64,000 nucleotides of DNA from Calothrix sp. PCC 7716 (GCF_019977735.1 NZ_AP025018.1:9862580-9926579), one strand, 5' to 3'. Positions 33,844-44,089 are shown, counted from the first letter of the stretch. The notes: generated from the sequence alone by a model not told the origin. Made by a program: numbers and translations.

Positions 33844-35937
33844 ATGATGTCTCAAAAACGTTACATTGATTATAAAAATAAAGATATCAATTCCTGTCCT
33901 AAAGTTCCAGAGTCAATCATGACCGCTAGTCGATGCGAACTTACAGATATCCAAATGAAAATTTGCGGCAATCTTCCTTCTGATTTGTACGGGCATGTTT
34001 TTATGGTAACTCCCGTTGGAACAGTTGACTCTGGAGGACTTCCCTTTGTAAATGGTGATTCGCTGTTGTGTGGAGACGGCATGATTTATCGACTAGATTT
34101 TGATTGCCAAGACGAAGTAAAACTAACAACACGCATTGCCAAACCACCTGATTACTATGCTGATAAGGCAACTCGTGATGGCTCAAAGTATGATAAGTAT
34201 CGTTTTCGTAATCATGGGATTACCAGATTTTCTTTGTCTTTGGGTGTTCGTAACCAGCTAAATACAGCTTTTCTACCGATGAAGTTTTCCCAGGACTCAC
34301 AGGAACGGTTACTGGTTACATATGATGCGGGTCGTCCCTATGAGATTGATACTCAAACTCTAGAGGTTGTGACTCCTATTGGCACCAATCAAGAATGGCA
34401 ATCTGAATTGAATGGTTACAATACTCCTTTCCCAACTTTTTTGAGTGCGGCTCATCCTGCTTTTGACCCTCATACACAGAAAATGTTCACTGTTAATTAT
34501 GGCAGGTCATTAGCTAATTTTATAGATGCAATTCCTTTTATATATGACCTTGAGCAAATTCCCCAAGAAATAGATGAGTTTTTAACTGCGCTTGGCTCAT
34601 TTCTGAGAATTAATTTCCTTAAAGATATTTTTGATTTATTTTCTCAATCTTGCCAAAGTTTATTACAAATTTATGTCAAATTTTTAGAAAAGCTTACTAA
34701 CTTAAAGATTGAGGACTTTGTTTATCTGATATCTTGGGATGGTGGCGCCTTAGAACGATGGAAGCTAGTTTTACCCAATGGTGTACCTTTGCCTATTAAC
34801 CAAAGTATGCATCAGATTGGCATCACGCGAGATTATGTTGTGCTGATGGATACAGCTTTTTCAACGGGATTGGAACAAGTACTTAATAATCCTTTTCCAG
34901 AAAATAAAAAATTTGAAACCCAACTTAGAAATTTGTTAGAGGGGACTGTTTCACCAGACTCTGCCATCTATATTGTGCGTCGTGCTGACCTGAAAGCAGG
35001 ACAATTTCCAGCATATGATGACCAGGAGGTTGAAGTCTTAGTCAAAAAAGTTGTATTACCATTGGAAACAGCACATTTTTTGGTGGACTATGATAACCCG
35101 CAGGGCAATATTACCCTTAATGCAGCCCATATTTGTGGAATGAATGTAGCTGAATGGGTTAGGCAGTATGATGTTTCGGCTTACAACCCCCAAAATCCTG
35201 TGCCGTCATATGTGTATGGTATGGAAAATAATCCGACAGATATTGGACGTGTAGGACGTTATGTAGTTAATGGAGAAACCGGAGATATCCTCTCCTCACA
35301 CGTTATTTCTGATGCAGAATGTACCTGGGGTGTGGAACTATTTGCTTATCCAGAACGGAATCCCAAGACAGGACAACCTTTAGAACGCTTAGAGGACATT
35401 TACTGGAGTTCCTTTGGGCTGTGGAAAGACCTAATGACAAAGTTTATTGTCGATATGTACAAAGATTATAAGTATCGGCAAGTTCCTCTGTCAAAGGTGT
35501 TGAATTTGGCAAACAAGGGAATACCCGCCTATTTGTTTCGACTTCATGCCTCACCGACAGAAGCGTTAGAGATTCTTGATCGTTATAAATTCCCTCCTGG
35601 ACACATCACATCTTCACCCCAGTTTATCCCTCGCCGTGATGGTGAAAAACCGACAGATGGTTATATAGTTTGCACAGTATGGCATGAAAACAAAAATGAA
35701 TTCTGGCTCTTTGATGCTAATTATCTATCCAAAGGTCCTAAATGCAAACTATTCCATCCTTCGCTGGATTTTGGTTTTACCTTGCATACTGCTTGGTTAC
35801 CAACCATTGGGAATCGCCAAGCAAGTTATTGCATCGACGTGCGCGAAGATTACAAGGAGTCAGTACGCGAAGCATCTCAAAAACATCCAGATATTAAAAA
35901 TTTATTCGAGCAAGAAATTTACCCTCATTTTAACTAA
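33844..35937 (+). CDS. Carotenoid oxygenase (RPE65/CCD family), enlarged
   Basis: A 697-residue member of the carotenoid cleavage oxygenase superfamily, non-haem Fe(II) enzymes that cleave carotenoids or apocarotenoids into apo-products such as retinal. Candidate iron ligands in order: His of 'SAAHPAFDPHT', His of 'QSMHQIGITRDYV', His of 'LNAAHICGMN' and His of 'FTLHTAWLP' near the end. 'MTASRCELTD...GNLPSDLYGHVFM' and 'LPFVNGDSLLCGDGMIYRLDF' are family signatures. The usual length is ~480-560; the excess includes a helical insert at ~225-300 and one at ~530-610. Cleavage specificity cannot be read. Confidence 0.85.
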   Translation: MMSQKRYIDYKNKDINSCPKVPESIMTASRCELTDIQMKICGNLPSDLYGHVFMVTPVGTVDSGGLPFVNGDSLLCGDGMIYRLDFDCQDEVKLTTRIAKPPDYYADKATRDGSKYDKYRFRNHGITRFSLSLGVRNQLNTAFLPMKFSQDSQERLLVTYDAGRPYEIDTQTLEVVTPIGTNQEWQSELNGYNTPFPTFLSAAHPAFDPHTQKMFTVNYGRSLANFIDAIPFIYDLEQIPQEIDEFLTALGSFLRINFLKDIFDLFSQSCQSLLQIYVKFLEKLTNLKIEDFVYLISWDGGALERWKLVLPNGVPLPINQSMHQIGITRDYVVLMDTAFSTGLEQVLNNPFPENKKFETQLRNLLEGTVSPDSAIYIVRRADLKAGQFPAYDDQEVEVLVKKVVLPLETAHFLVDYDNPQGNITLNAAHICGMNVAEWVRQYDVSAYNPQNPVPSYVYGMENNPTDIGRVGRYVVNGETGDILSSHVISDAECTWGVELFAYPERNPKTGQPLERLEDIYWSSFGLWKDLMTKFIVDMYKDYKYRQVPLSKVLNLANKGIPAYLFRLHASPTEALEILDRYKFPPGHITSSPQFIPRRDGEKPTDGYIVCTVWHENKNEFWLFDANYLSKGPKCKLFHPSLDFGFTLHTAWLPTIGNRQASYCIDVREDYKESVREASQKHPDIKNLFEQEIYPHFN

Positions 35938-36132
35938 GTTTGGAAATCTAGCCACTGTGTGATAGATATAAAGCGTGAGGGATAATGCATTCCGGTGAAA
36001 GCCAGAGGTGCGTTTTTCTCACCCCACAAGAACGAAATATCAGGCTTTCTAAGCTTTTTTGATCCCCCAACCCTCCTTTTCAGGAGTAATACGTAAGTTT
36101 ATGTATTAAAAGTGACATTAAATGTGTAAGTT

Positions 36133-39100
36133 ATGGTCGCTATTTTAAAATACGAGATTATTGAAAAAATTCATGAGGGTATAGAAACAGTTGTTTATCG
36201 AAGCAATCTTGAGCAGGGACAAAAACCAGTAGTCATAAAATTGCTTAAATCTGAGTATCCGACATTAGAAGAAATTACTCGTTTGCGACATGAATATAAA
36301 GTTCTCAAAGATTTGACCATTGAAGGAGTTGTTAAACCTTACAGTCTAGAAAAATATGAGAATGGTTTTGCGCTAATCTTAGAAGATTTTGGCGGTCAGT
36401 ATTTGAGTCAAATTCTCAAATCTCAGCAATTAAGTATTTCCGAATGTTTGTTTATTGCAATTGCGCTAGCATCTATATTAATAGATTTAGAACAAGTCAA
36501 AATTATTCATAAAGATATTCAGCCTAGTAATATCATTATTAATGTTGAAACAGGACAGGTAAAATTAGCTAATTTTGGTTTTTCATCACGTCTAGATTTA
36601 GAAAACCAAACTATAAGCAATCCTAACTTGTTAGAAGGCACTTTAGCATACATGGCGCCTGAACAAACAGGGAGGATGAATCGCTCAATTGACTATCGTA
36701 CCGATTTTTACTCTTTGGGAGTGACTCTATATGAAATATTAGCAGGGATGTTACCATTTACAAGCGATGACCCTTTAGAACTGGTTCACTGTCATATTGC
36801 CAAACAACCAGTCCCACCTTGCCAGCTTGTTGAAATTCCTCAACTAATTTCAGACATTGTAATGAAACTGTTAGCTAAAAATGCTGAGGAACGATATCAA
36901 AGTGCGGCTGGATTGAAATTCGATTTAGAAACATGTTTACTACAACTTGAAAGCATCGGAGAAATTAAAGATTTTATTCTTGGTCAGCGCGATCGTGGCA
37001 GTCAGCTTTCAATACCGCAAAAGCTTTATGGCAGAGAACGAGAAGTTGCTATGCTGATGGATGCTTTCATCCGGGTTAGGCAGGGAGCAACAGAGATGAT
37101 GCTAGTTACAGGTTATTCAGGTATTGGCAAAACTTCAATTGTTAATGAAGTTCATAAACCCATTGTTGCCGCACGAGGATATTTCATTACAGGTAAATTT
37201 GATCAGTTTAAGCGAGATATTCCCTATGCTGCTTTAATTCAAGCTTTCCAAGAATTAATTCGTCAGCTACTAACAGAGAATGAGCAGCAAATTACTGTTT
37301 GGAAAAACAAACTATTAAAGGCTTTTGGTGACAACGGTCAAGTTCTTATTGATGTGATCCCGGAAGTTGAGTTAATTATTGGCTTGCAGGCAGATGTTCC
37401 CAAACTAGGTGCCGTTGAATCAGAAAATCGATTTAACCGCGTTTTTCAACAATTTGTAAATGTTTTTTGCCAGCCAGAACATCCATTAGTCATTTTTTTA
37501 GATGATTTACAGTGGGCAGATTCTGCTTCTTTAAAATTAATTCGGCTTTTAATTGCAGATGATAGTAGTCGATATCTATTTCTCATTGGTGCCTATCGGG
37601 ATAACGAAGTCAACCCGACCCACCCATTAATACAAACTTTAGGAAAGTTACGTCAAGCAGATACTGCAATTCATAATATCACCGTAGAACCCCTGTTACT
37701 TACTCATGTCGAACAACTAGTAGCAGAGACTCTCAATGAAACTATCACAGAAGCGCGAGTTAAACTATTAGCAGAGTTAGTTTTTAATAAAACTCAAGGC
37801 AATCCCTTTTTCTTAACTCAGTTACTCAAAAGCTTATATAGCGAACATCTACTAGTTTACCAGATAGATACAGATAGCTGGCAATGGGACATTCAGCAAA
37901 TTCAAGCAGTTGGCATCACTGACTATAATATTGTCGAACTGATTGCTCGAAATCTTCGCAAATTGCCACCAGATACACAGAAAGTTTTGCAATTGGCAGC
38001 TTGTATTGGCAATCAATTTAGTTTAGACATATTAGCAACTGTCAATGAGACATCAGAAATATTAACGGCTACTCAGTTGTGGAGTGCCTTGCAAGCTGGT
38101 TTAATTTTACCTTTATCTTCAAATTACAAAATTCCTATTGTGTTTGAAGAAACAGAATTCGACGTTTTCAAAGTTAGCGATACCAAAATTGAATATAAGT
38201 TTTTACACGATAGAGTACAACAATCAGCTTACTCTTTAATTCCAGAATTATCAAGAAAAAATACTCATTTAAAAATTGGTAAACTATTACTAAAAAATAC
38301 TACACAGGAAGAACAAAAAAATAACATTTTTACCTTAGTCAACCAATTAAATTTCGGTCATGAATTAATAGAGACGCAAATTGAAAAGAATGAGTTAGCT
38401 CAATTAAACCTCATTGCTGGTCAAAAAGCTAAAGCTGCTATAGCATACGAAGCTGCTGTTAATTACTTAAATATAGGTTTACAAATACTTCATCTCGATA
38501 GTTGGCAAAATCAATATAGTTTGACTTTAAACTTATATATAGAAATATCTGAAGCAGAATATCTCAAGGCTAATTTAACAAGAGCGCTGCATTTATGCGA
38601 ACTAGCATTAACACAAGTTCATTACGTCCTAGATAGTATCAAATTTTACCAGATAAAAATTAAAATTTACCTAGCGCAAAATCAAATTGACACTGTTTTA
38701 GATATTGGACAGAATGTTTTGCAAATGCTGGGTATTACCTTGGTAGAATCACCACCAAAAAATATTGACGTTGAACAGTTGGCTAGTCAACCGATTATGA
38801 ACGATTCATACAAGTTAGTAGCAATGGAGGTTATGATTCTTATTTTTGCTCCTGCTTGTTTTAGGGAAAGTGCAATAGCTTTACCAATACTGTATACGAT
38901 GATTGAACTTTCTAGACAGTATGGCAATTCACCTCCATCTATTTCCGCTTACGCAAATTATGGCGTTTTTACAATTTGTTCTGTTCTAGATATTAATCTT
39001 GCCTATCAACTCGGTCAACTATCTTTAAAAATATTAGATAAATTAAATGCAAAAGGGTTTAAGTCGAAAGCATTCGTAACAAATTATATTAATATTTTTC

Positions 39101-41667
39101 CTAAAAAAGAGCATATTAGGGTAACTACAAATCCTTTGCATGAAGCAATTGAAAGTGGATTAGAAACGGGAGATATTGAGTTTGCGTGTCATGCTGCAAA
39201 TTTTTATTGTTCTCATCTATTTTTTTTAGGAAACAATTTAGAATTAGTTGCTCAAAATCAGGTAATTTATACTAATTTTATTAGCAAGTTAGAGCAGCAA
39301 CATCCACTATATTTAACTAAAATATGTGCCCAAGCAGTAGCTAATTTAATTGGAATATCTGCGGTTACAACTAAATTAATTGGTAAGATTCTGAATGAAG
39401 AAGAAGCTTTACCATATTTATTATCAATTAATAATGTAATTTTGTTATTTAATGTTTACTTTTACAAATCATTTCTTTGCTATCTTTTTGACGAATATAA
39501 AAGTTCTCTAAAATATGCCAAAATTGCATTAAATTATGGTAAATTTGTTACAAGTGAAATTGTCTTTACGCTGCATAACTGGTTTTATTCTTTAGCACTG
39601 CTCGCTGAGTATTCTAATAAATTATTAAAATCCCAAAAAAAACAAGTAGAAAAAATAGAAAAATACTTGAGTCAAGTAGATGAAAATCAAAAAAATATGA
39701 AATGCTGGGCTGAACATGCTCCCATGAATTATCAGCATAAATATGATTTGGTGGAAGCTGAAAAGGCTAAAGTATTGGGACAAACGCTTGCAGCTATGGA
39801 GTACTATGACCTTGCGATAGCTGGCGCCCATAAAAATGGCTATATTCAAGAAGAAGCACTAGCTTATGAATTGGCGGCTAAATTTTATTTAGCTTTAGGG
39901 CGCCAAGAAATTGCTCGAACTTATATGACTAAAGCACACTATGGTTATATATGTTGGGGAGCTATTGCCAAAGTCAAAGATTTAGAATCTAAATATTCAC
40001 ATATAATTAACTTTTCAAAATCAGCCAAAAATACCACCAATTCTGAAGTTTTAGATTTGACAACAATTATCAAAGCTTCTCAAGCTATTGCCAGCGAAAT
40101 TATTTTAGAGCGGTTACTAAAGAAATTAATGACTATAGTAATTGAAAATGCAGGCGCTCAAACTGGGTTTCTAATTTTAAAACAGCAAGAACAGCTATTT
40201 ATCGAAGCAAAAGGTACTATAGATACCTCCGAAGTCGTATTATACCAATCAGTACTAGCTGAAACTAGTGAACAGTTGCCAAATTCTTTAATTAATTATG
40301 TAGTTAGAACCAAAGAAGATGTAATTTTAGCAGATGCGTCTTGCGAGGGAATATTTACTAAAGACGCATACATTATTCAAAATCAACCCAAATCTGTGTT
40401 ATGTACGCCGATTATTTATCAGGGGTCACTTTTTGGTGTACTTTACCTAGAAAATAATCTTGCTGTGGGCGCCTTCACATCACAGAGATTAGAAATATTA
40501 AAAATTTTATCATCTCAAGCAGCAATTTCAATTAAAAATGCTCAACTTTACCAAAATTGTCAGTTAGAAATATGCGAGCGTCAGCAGGCAGAAGAAGCAT
40601 TACGAGAAAGTGAGAAAAGGTTAACACAGTTTCTTGAAGCTGTACCAATAGGTATATTTACAATTGATTCCCAAGGACAACCATATTATGCAAATCAAGC
40701 TGCACAAAAAATTTTAGGTAAAGCAATTATTGCCGATACCAATTCTCAATTATCAGAGATTTACCAAGCTTATATGCGGGGAACAGAAAAGTACTATCCT
40801 GATGAACAGTCGCCTATTTTCAAAGCTTTGAGTGGTGAAAGTAGCGCTATTGATGATGTTGAACTACATTTGCCAGATAAGGTTACTCCTTTAGAGGTTT
40901 CAGCGACACCTATTTTTGACAATAAAGGTAATATAATTTATGCAATCGCAGCTTTTCAAGATATAACACAGCGTAAGCAAGCAGAAGCAGAGCTTGCCTT
41001 TAAAAATATGGCTTTGCAAGAAGCTACAGAAGAATTAGCTAAATATAACCGTAACTTAGAAGAAAAAGTTCAAGAGCGAACTAAAGAATTAAGCCAAACA
41101 CTTGAAATCCTCAAAGCAACTCAATCAGAACTAGTTAAAGCAAATCAAGAACTACACCGTCTTTCTAGAATCGATAAGCTAACTCAAATAGCTAATCGCT
41201 ACTGTTTTGACGAGTATTTATTGCAAGAATGGAATCGTTTAGAAGTTGAGCAGCAACCGTTATCATTAATTATATGTGATGTCGATTATTTCAAAAAATA
41301 CAACGATTTTTATGGTCATCAATCTGGCGACGAATGTTTGCAACTAGTTGCTAAAGCATTAGCTTCTGTGGTAAAATGCCAGACACATTTGGTCGCTCGT
41401 TATGGTGGAGAAGAGTTTGCCGTAATTATGCCATCAACTAATGTTGAAGAATCAATAGTTATAGCAGAGGCAATTCAGCAAGCAATTCATCAAGCCAAAC
41501 TGCCTCATGCTTGTTCAGAAATTGGTCAATTTATTACCATCAGCTTGGGAATAGCTACCATAGTCCCAACTAGCGACACTTCTTCAGCAAACTTAATTGC
41601 TACCGCAGATAAAGCGCTTTATGAAGCAAAAAGACAAGGACGCGACCGTTATGTACATGCGCTTTAA
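36133..41667 (+). CDS. Multidomain sensor: Ser/Thr-kinase-like, AAA ATPase, GAF, PAS, diguanylate cyclase
   Basis: An 1844-residue signalling protein. Kinase-like domain (~5-270): Lys36 in 'PVVIKLLKS', 'IIHKDIQPSN' (HKD in place of HRD) and 'ANFGFS' where DFG is expected. AAA_16-type ATPase (~295-600): Walker A 'GYSGIGKTS', Walker B 'VIFLDDLQWAD'. Then a long TPR-like helical region (to ~1300), a GAF domain (~1320-1480), a PAS domain (~1490-1620), a coiled coil and a GGDEF domain (~1680-1842) with 'RYGGEEF', so diguanylate cyclase is likely active; no clear RxxD inhibitory site. Related cyanobacterial proteins usually end in a histidine kinase; this one does not. The NFG change makes kinase activity doubtful. 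Confidence 0.88.
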   Translation: MVAILKYEIIEKIHEGIETVVYRSNLEQGQKPVVIKLLKSEYPTLEEITRLRHEYKVLKDLTIEGVVKPYSLEKYENGFALILEDFGGQYLSQILKSQQLSISECLFIAIALASILIDLEQVKIIHKDIQPSNIIINVETGQVKLANFGFSSRLDLENQTISNPNLLEGTLAYMAPEQTGRMNRSIDYRTDFYSLGVTLYEILAGMLPFTSDDPLELVHCHIAKQPVPPCQLVEIPQLISDIVMKLLAKNAEERYQSAAGLKFDLETCLLQLESIGEIKDFILGQRDRGSQLSIPQKLYGREREVAMLMDAFIRVRQGATEMMLVTGYSGIGKTSIVNEVHKPIVAARGYFITGKFDQFKRDIPYAALIQAFQELIRQLLTENEQQITVWKNKLLKAFGDNGQVLIDVIPEVELIIGLQADVPKLGAVESENRFNRVFQQFVNVFCQPEHPLVIFLDDLQWADSASLKLIRLLIADDSSRYLFLIGAYRDNEVNPTHPLIQTLGKLRQADTAIHNITVEPLLLTHVEQLVAETLNETITEARVKLLAELVFNKTQGNPFFLTQLLKSLYSEHLLVYQIDTDSWQWDIQQIQAVGITDYNIVELIARNLRKLPPDTQKVLQLAACIGNQFSLDILATVNETSEILTATQLWSALQAGLILPLSSNYKIPIVFEETEFDVFKVSDTKIEYKFLHDRVQQSAYSLIPELSRKNTHLKIGKLLLKNTTQEEQKNNIFTLVNQLNFGHELIETQIEKNELAQLNLIAGQKAKAAIAYEAAVNYLNIGLQILHLDSWQNQYSLTLNLYIEISEAEYLKANLTRALHLCELALTQVHYVLDSIKFYQIKIKIYLAQNQIDTVLDIGQNVLQMLGITLVESPPKNIDVEQLASQPIMNDSYKLVAMEVMILIFAPACFRESAIALPILYTMIELSRQYGNSPPSISAYANYGVFTICSVLDINLAYQLGQLSLKILDKLNAKGFKSKAFVTNYINIFPKKEHIRVTTNPLHEAIESGLETGDIEFACHAANFYCSHLFFLGNNLELVAQNQVIYTNFISKLEQQHPLYLTKICAQAVANLIGISAVTTKLIGKILNEEEALPYLLSINNVILLFNVYFYKSFLCYLFDEYKSSLKYAKIALNYGKFVTSEIVFTLHNWFYSLALLAEYSNKLLKSQKKQVEKIEKYLSQVDENQKNMKCWAEHAPMNYQHKYDLVEAEKAKVLGQTLAAMEYYDLAIAGAHKNGYIQEEALAYELAAKFYLALGRQEIARTYMTKAHYGYICWGAIAKVKDLESKYSHIINFSKSAKNTTNSEVLDLTTIIKASQAIASEIILERLLKKLMTIVIENAGAQTGFLILKQQEQLFIEAKGTIDTSEVVLYQSVLAETSEQLPNSLINYVVRTKEDVILADASCEGIFTKDAYIIQNQPKSVLCTPIIYQGSLFGVLYLENNLAVGAFTSQRLEILKILSSQAAISIKNAQLYQNCQLEICERQQAEEALRESEKRLTQFLEAVPIGIFTIDSQGQPYYANQAAQKILGKAIIADTNSQLSEIYQAYMRGTEKYYPDEQSPIFKALSGESSAIDDVELHLPDKVTPLEVSATPIFDNKGNIIYAIAAFQDITQRKQAEAELAFKNMALQEATEELAKYNRNLEEKVQERTKELSQTLEILKATQSELVKANQELHRLSRIDKLTQIANRYCFDEYLLQEWNRLEVEQQPLSLIICDVDYFKKYNDFYGHQSGDECLQLVAKALASVVKCQTHLVARYGGEEFAVIMPSTNVEESIVIAEAIQQAIHQAKLPHACSEIGQFITISLGIATIVPTSDTSSANLIATADKALYEAKRQGRDRYVHAL

Positions 41668-41679
41668 ATAATAATATAA

Positions 41680-41701
41680 GGACGGGCAGGATGCCCATCC
41701 C
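41680..41701. repeat. Dispersed GGGCA...TGCCC hairpin, inverted copy
   Basis: The 'gacgggcaggatgcccatccc' repeat of the same family as 10794-10818, in the opposite orientation. It merges directly into the 14-bp tandem array. Confidence 0.6.
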
Positions 41702-41780
41702 ACAAGACTTATCCCACAAGACTTATCCCACAAGACTTATCCCACAAGACTTATCCCACAAGACTTATCCCACAAGACTT
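41699..41780. repeat. 14-bp tandem repeat, six units
   Basis: Unit CCCACAAGACTTAT repeated five times without change, plus a sixth unit with an altered end (starts 41699, 41713, 41727, 41741, 41755, 41769). It evidently grew from the tail of the neighbouring dispersed hairpin repeat. No spacers, so not a CRISPR array. It lies in the 159-bp gap between two convergent genes. Confidence 0.9.
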
Positions 41781-41826
41781 GTTTAAAGTCTTTTATGTAC
41801 GGGGGATCAAACCTGTATTAATGAAG

Positions 41827-43317
41827 CTAACGCAGTTTTTTCTGTGCCTGAGCTAAAAGTTGTTGTGCTTCAGGGTAAGAAGTTGTGCCGGGTTTGATTG
41901 TTCTTAGTTGGTTGATGATATCATGAATTTCGGCTTTTAATTGCTGAGTATCAGACGGCGCCGATACAATTAACCTTTTTATATCTCGGTTTGCTGCTTC
42001 GAGTATTTGTTTTGCTTCACTTTCATAGCGTTGTCTGGTTTGGATAGTTCCTAAGTTTGTTTGATATTGGGCAATTAGTTTTTGTGCTTCGACGTAACCT
42101 GCTTCTTTTACGTCTATATTTTTGAGTTGCTGAATGGCGTTATTCCATTGTTCTGCTATCTGTTCCCATTTTTCTGCGGGGTGTGGTGGGTTTTGCGATG
42201 AAGAAGCTGCTTCGATAGCATATTGTTTTGCTGCTTCTATATAATTGTTGCTACCTGAGTTGTCTATTGTTCGGTATTTAACTTGCACTGATGCTAGTAG
42301 TTGTTGTGCTTCGAGAAAACGAGGGTTTTCTTTGGGAATTTCGTTGAGTCTGTTAATTGCTTGTTGCCATAATTCTGATGCTGTTTGCGGTTGTTTAGGT
42401 TGAATTTTTTGAGCTTCGATGTCAAATTCTTGTGCAGCAGTAATAAGTGTAGCTGTTTGAGCGTCTTCTAGTTCTTGTTTGTAAGCTTTGAGTTTCGCTT
42501 GGGCATTTTCTGCTGCCAATGTTTTTGCTGGTATTTGCTCGAATAAATTTATTGCGCTTTGCCAAGCTTCAATAGCTTGTTCTTTTTGTTTGATACTTGT
42601 AGCTTTTTTATACTCTGATTTTGCTGTTAAAAGTAGTTGTTCTGCCTCTTCTAACGGTGTAAGGGCATTTTTATTTTGAAACGCAACGGCTTGTAACCTG
42701 GCAACTTTTTGACGTGCGGTTTCAAATTCATCGAATGAGAATCTCCAAGCGCAGCCAAAATAATTACAGTATGCTTCTGGGTAATGGTTTAATGACCAGA
42801 CTGGCAAATTATCTAAATGTTTCTTTGCTTGTAGAGCTTTTTCTCCACCTCGTTCGATGTCAGCAGCACTAGTTGCGTTATCTAGTAATTGTTCGGCTTG
42901 ACCAAGTGAATCAACGGCGCCACGATAATTGAAGTCCATTTCCATGTAAGTTGGTATAAGTAAAATCGGCGCCGTTTTGGCAATTGATTTACGAATCATT
43001 GGGTTAGGTAAATTTACTAGCCACACAACACCTGCACAACTACCAATAAACATGAGAAAAAATGTAGCTTTTGTTAATATACCCGGTGGACGATTTGCTT
43101 TTATCGCTTGTTTGAGTACTTTTTCATTGAATTGTGGATATGTATCTGAAACATTATCACGCAACTCATCTATGGTAATGATACCTTTTTCTTGACGCAG
43201 TTTTTCTAAGCGCTTCATTACAATAAGCTTCTCAGTTTTTCCAATTGCGTCCGATGTGGCACAACGCTCGACTTCATCCCTTAATATCTCAAAAGCACGC
43301 TTGTTTAATTTCGTCAT
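41827..43317 (-). CDS. Single-pass membrane protein with helical repeats
   Basis: A 496-residue protein. A charged cytosolic N-terminus (~1-80) precedes one membrane helix (~84-105, 'ATFFLMFIGSCAGVVWLV'). The rest is Ala/Gln/Glu-rich helix pairs repeating 'A.QLL..A..K...' and 'W..AI..L..IP', a TPR-like or coiled solenoid. Similar architecture is common in cyanobacterial envelope proteins of unknown role. Single gene. Confidence 0.6.
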   Translation of the reverse strand: MTKLNKRAFEILRDEVERCATSDAIGKTEKLIVMKRLEKLRQEKGIITIDELRDNVSDTYPQFNEKVLKQAIKANRPPGILTKATFFLMFIGSCAGVVWLVNLPNPMIRKSIAKTAPILLIPTYMEMDFNYRGAVDSLGQAEQLLDNATSAADIERGGEKALQAKKHLDNLPVWSLNHYPEAYCNYFGCAWRFSFDEFETARQKVARLQAVAFQNKNALTPLEEAEQLLLTAKSEYKKATSIKQKEQAIEAWQSAINLFEQIPAKTLAAENAQAKLKAYKQELEDAQTATLITAAQEFDIEAQKIQPKQPQTASELWQQAINRLNEIPKENPRFLEAQQLLASVQVKYRTIDNSGSNNYIEAAKQYAIEAASSSQNPPHPAEKWEQIAEQWNNAIQQLKNIDVKEAGYVEAQKLIAQYQTNLGTIQTRQRYESEAKQILEAANRDIKRLIVSAPSDTQQLKAEIHDIINQLRTIKPGTTSYPEAQQLLAQAQKKLR

Positions 43318-43455
43318 ATTTAATACCTGTTTTCATATACCTCTCCTTAGTGTTCCCGTGGAAATAAGAAAATAAGAGAAGTATAAAAAAATTAAATTGT
43401 TGATTTTGAGAATAAAAATGGGAATCATAAATTCAAGAGTTGGAATTTATATTCT

Positions 43456-43878
43456 ATGAATAGTTACTGGTACAAGTCTTGTTTGATAATGACTCCTCTG
43501 GCTGTAACGGCGCAAGTTGTACCCGATAACACGATGGGAAGCCAGGTGATACAGAATATTCAAATTAATAATGTTTTGAGCGATAGAATTGACGCTGGAC
43601 AACAACGTGGTAACAATTTATTTCATAGCTTCAGTGAATTCAACATTAACAGTGGACGCGGTATTTATTTTACTAATCCGACAAATGTTACTAATATTTT
43701 CACACGGGTAACAGGAACTAATGCGTCTAATCTCAATGGTGTTTTAAGTGTATTAGGTAATGCAAATCTATTTTTGATGAATCCTAATGGTGTTGTTTTT
43801 GGAACTGGCGCCAAGTTAGATGTAAAAGCTTCTTTTGTAGGTACAACTGCTAATAGTCTTAAATCACCTCTAAAGTGA
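43456..43878 (+). pseudogene. Truncated two-partner-secretion (filamentous haemagglutinin-type) gene
   Basis: 140 codons: a short N-terminal segment with a weak signal, then the TPS/haemagglutination domain: 'GSQVIQNIQINNVLSDRIDAGQQRGNNLFHSFSEFNI', 'IYFTNPTNVTNIFTRVTG' and 'NLFLMNPNGVVFG'. Real TPS exoproteins are usually well over 700 residues; here the frame breaks at 'TTANSLK' (43861), exactly where the convergent DUF433 gene ends. The secretion signal is kept but the exported body is gone. Confidence 0.8.
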
Positions 43879-44077
43879 GTAAAGCCTGACTCTTTAAGTG
43901 CGAGAAATCTTCTAAAAACTCAGATAAGCCCGCTTCACCTTCGAGGTAGTCAAAAAATGTTTGTAATGGAACTCGTGTCCCAACGAATACCGGAACTCCA
44001 CTCATAATCTCTGGATCAGAGTGAATAATTTCTCGGTCACGCAAATAAGATTGAATGTCTATTGTACTTGTATTCAT
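43859..44077 (-). CDS. DUF433 antitoxin-like protein, slightly truncated, orphan
   Basis: 72 residues from ATG 44077: 'REIIHSDPEIMSGVPVFVGTRVPLQTFFDYLEGEAGLSEFLEDF', a typical DUF433 (Arc/VapB-like) antitoxin. By comparison with the intact copy at 58359 it lacks about five C-terminal residues, and no DUF5615 toxin follows; instead it meets the truncated TPS gene. It may still be translated. The upstream ATG at 44089 is less likely. Confidence 0.75.
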   Translation of the reverse strand: MNTSTIDIQSYLRDREIIHSDPEIMSGVPVFVGTRVPLQTFFDYLEGEAGLSEFLEDFSHLKSQALLTLEVI

Positions 44078-44089
44078 ACCTAATGGCAT

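Noticed and set aside
36985-37000. GCGATCGT as a HIP1 site
   Set aside because: One base differs from GCGATCGC; no exact HIP1 was found.
36133-41667. Annotation as a kinase/ATPase/histidine kinase
   Set aside because: No H-box or HATPase; the C-terminus is a GGDEF domain with GGEEF.
41699-41780. Regular repeats that might be a CRISPR array
   Set aside because: Units are directly adjacent 14-mers without spacers; no cas genes nearby.
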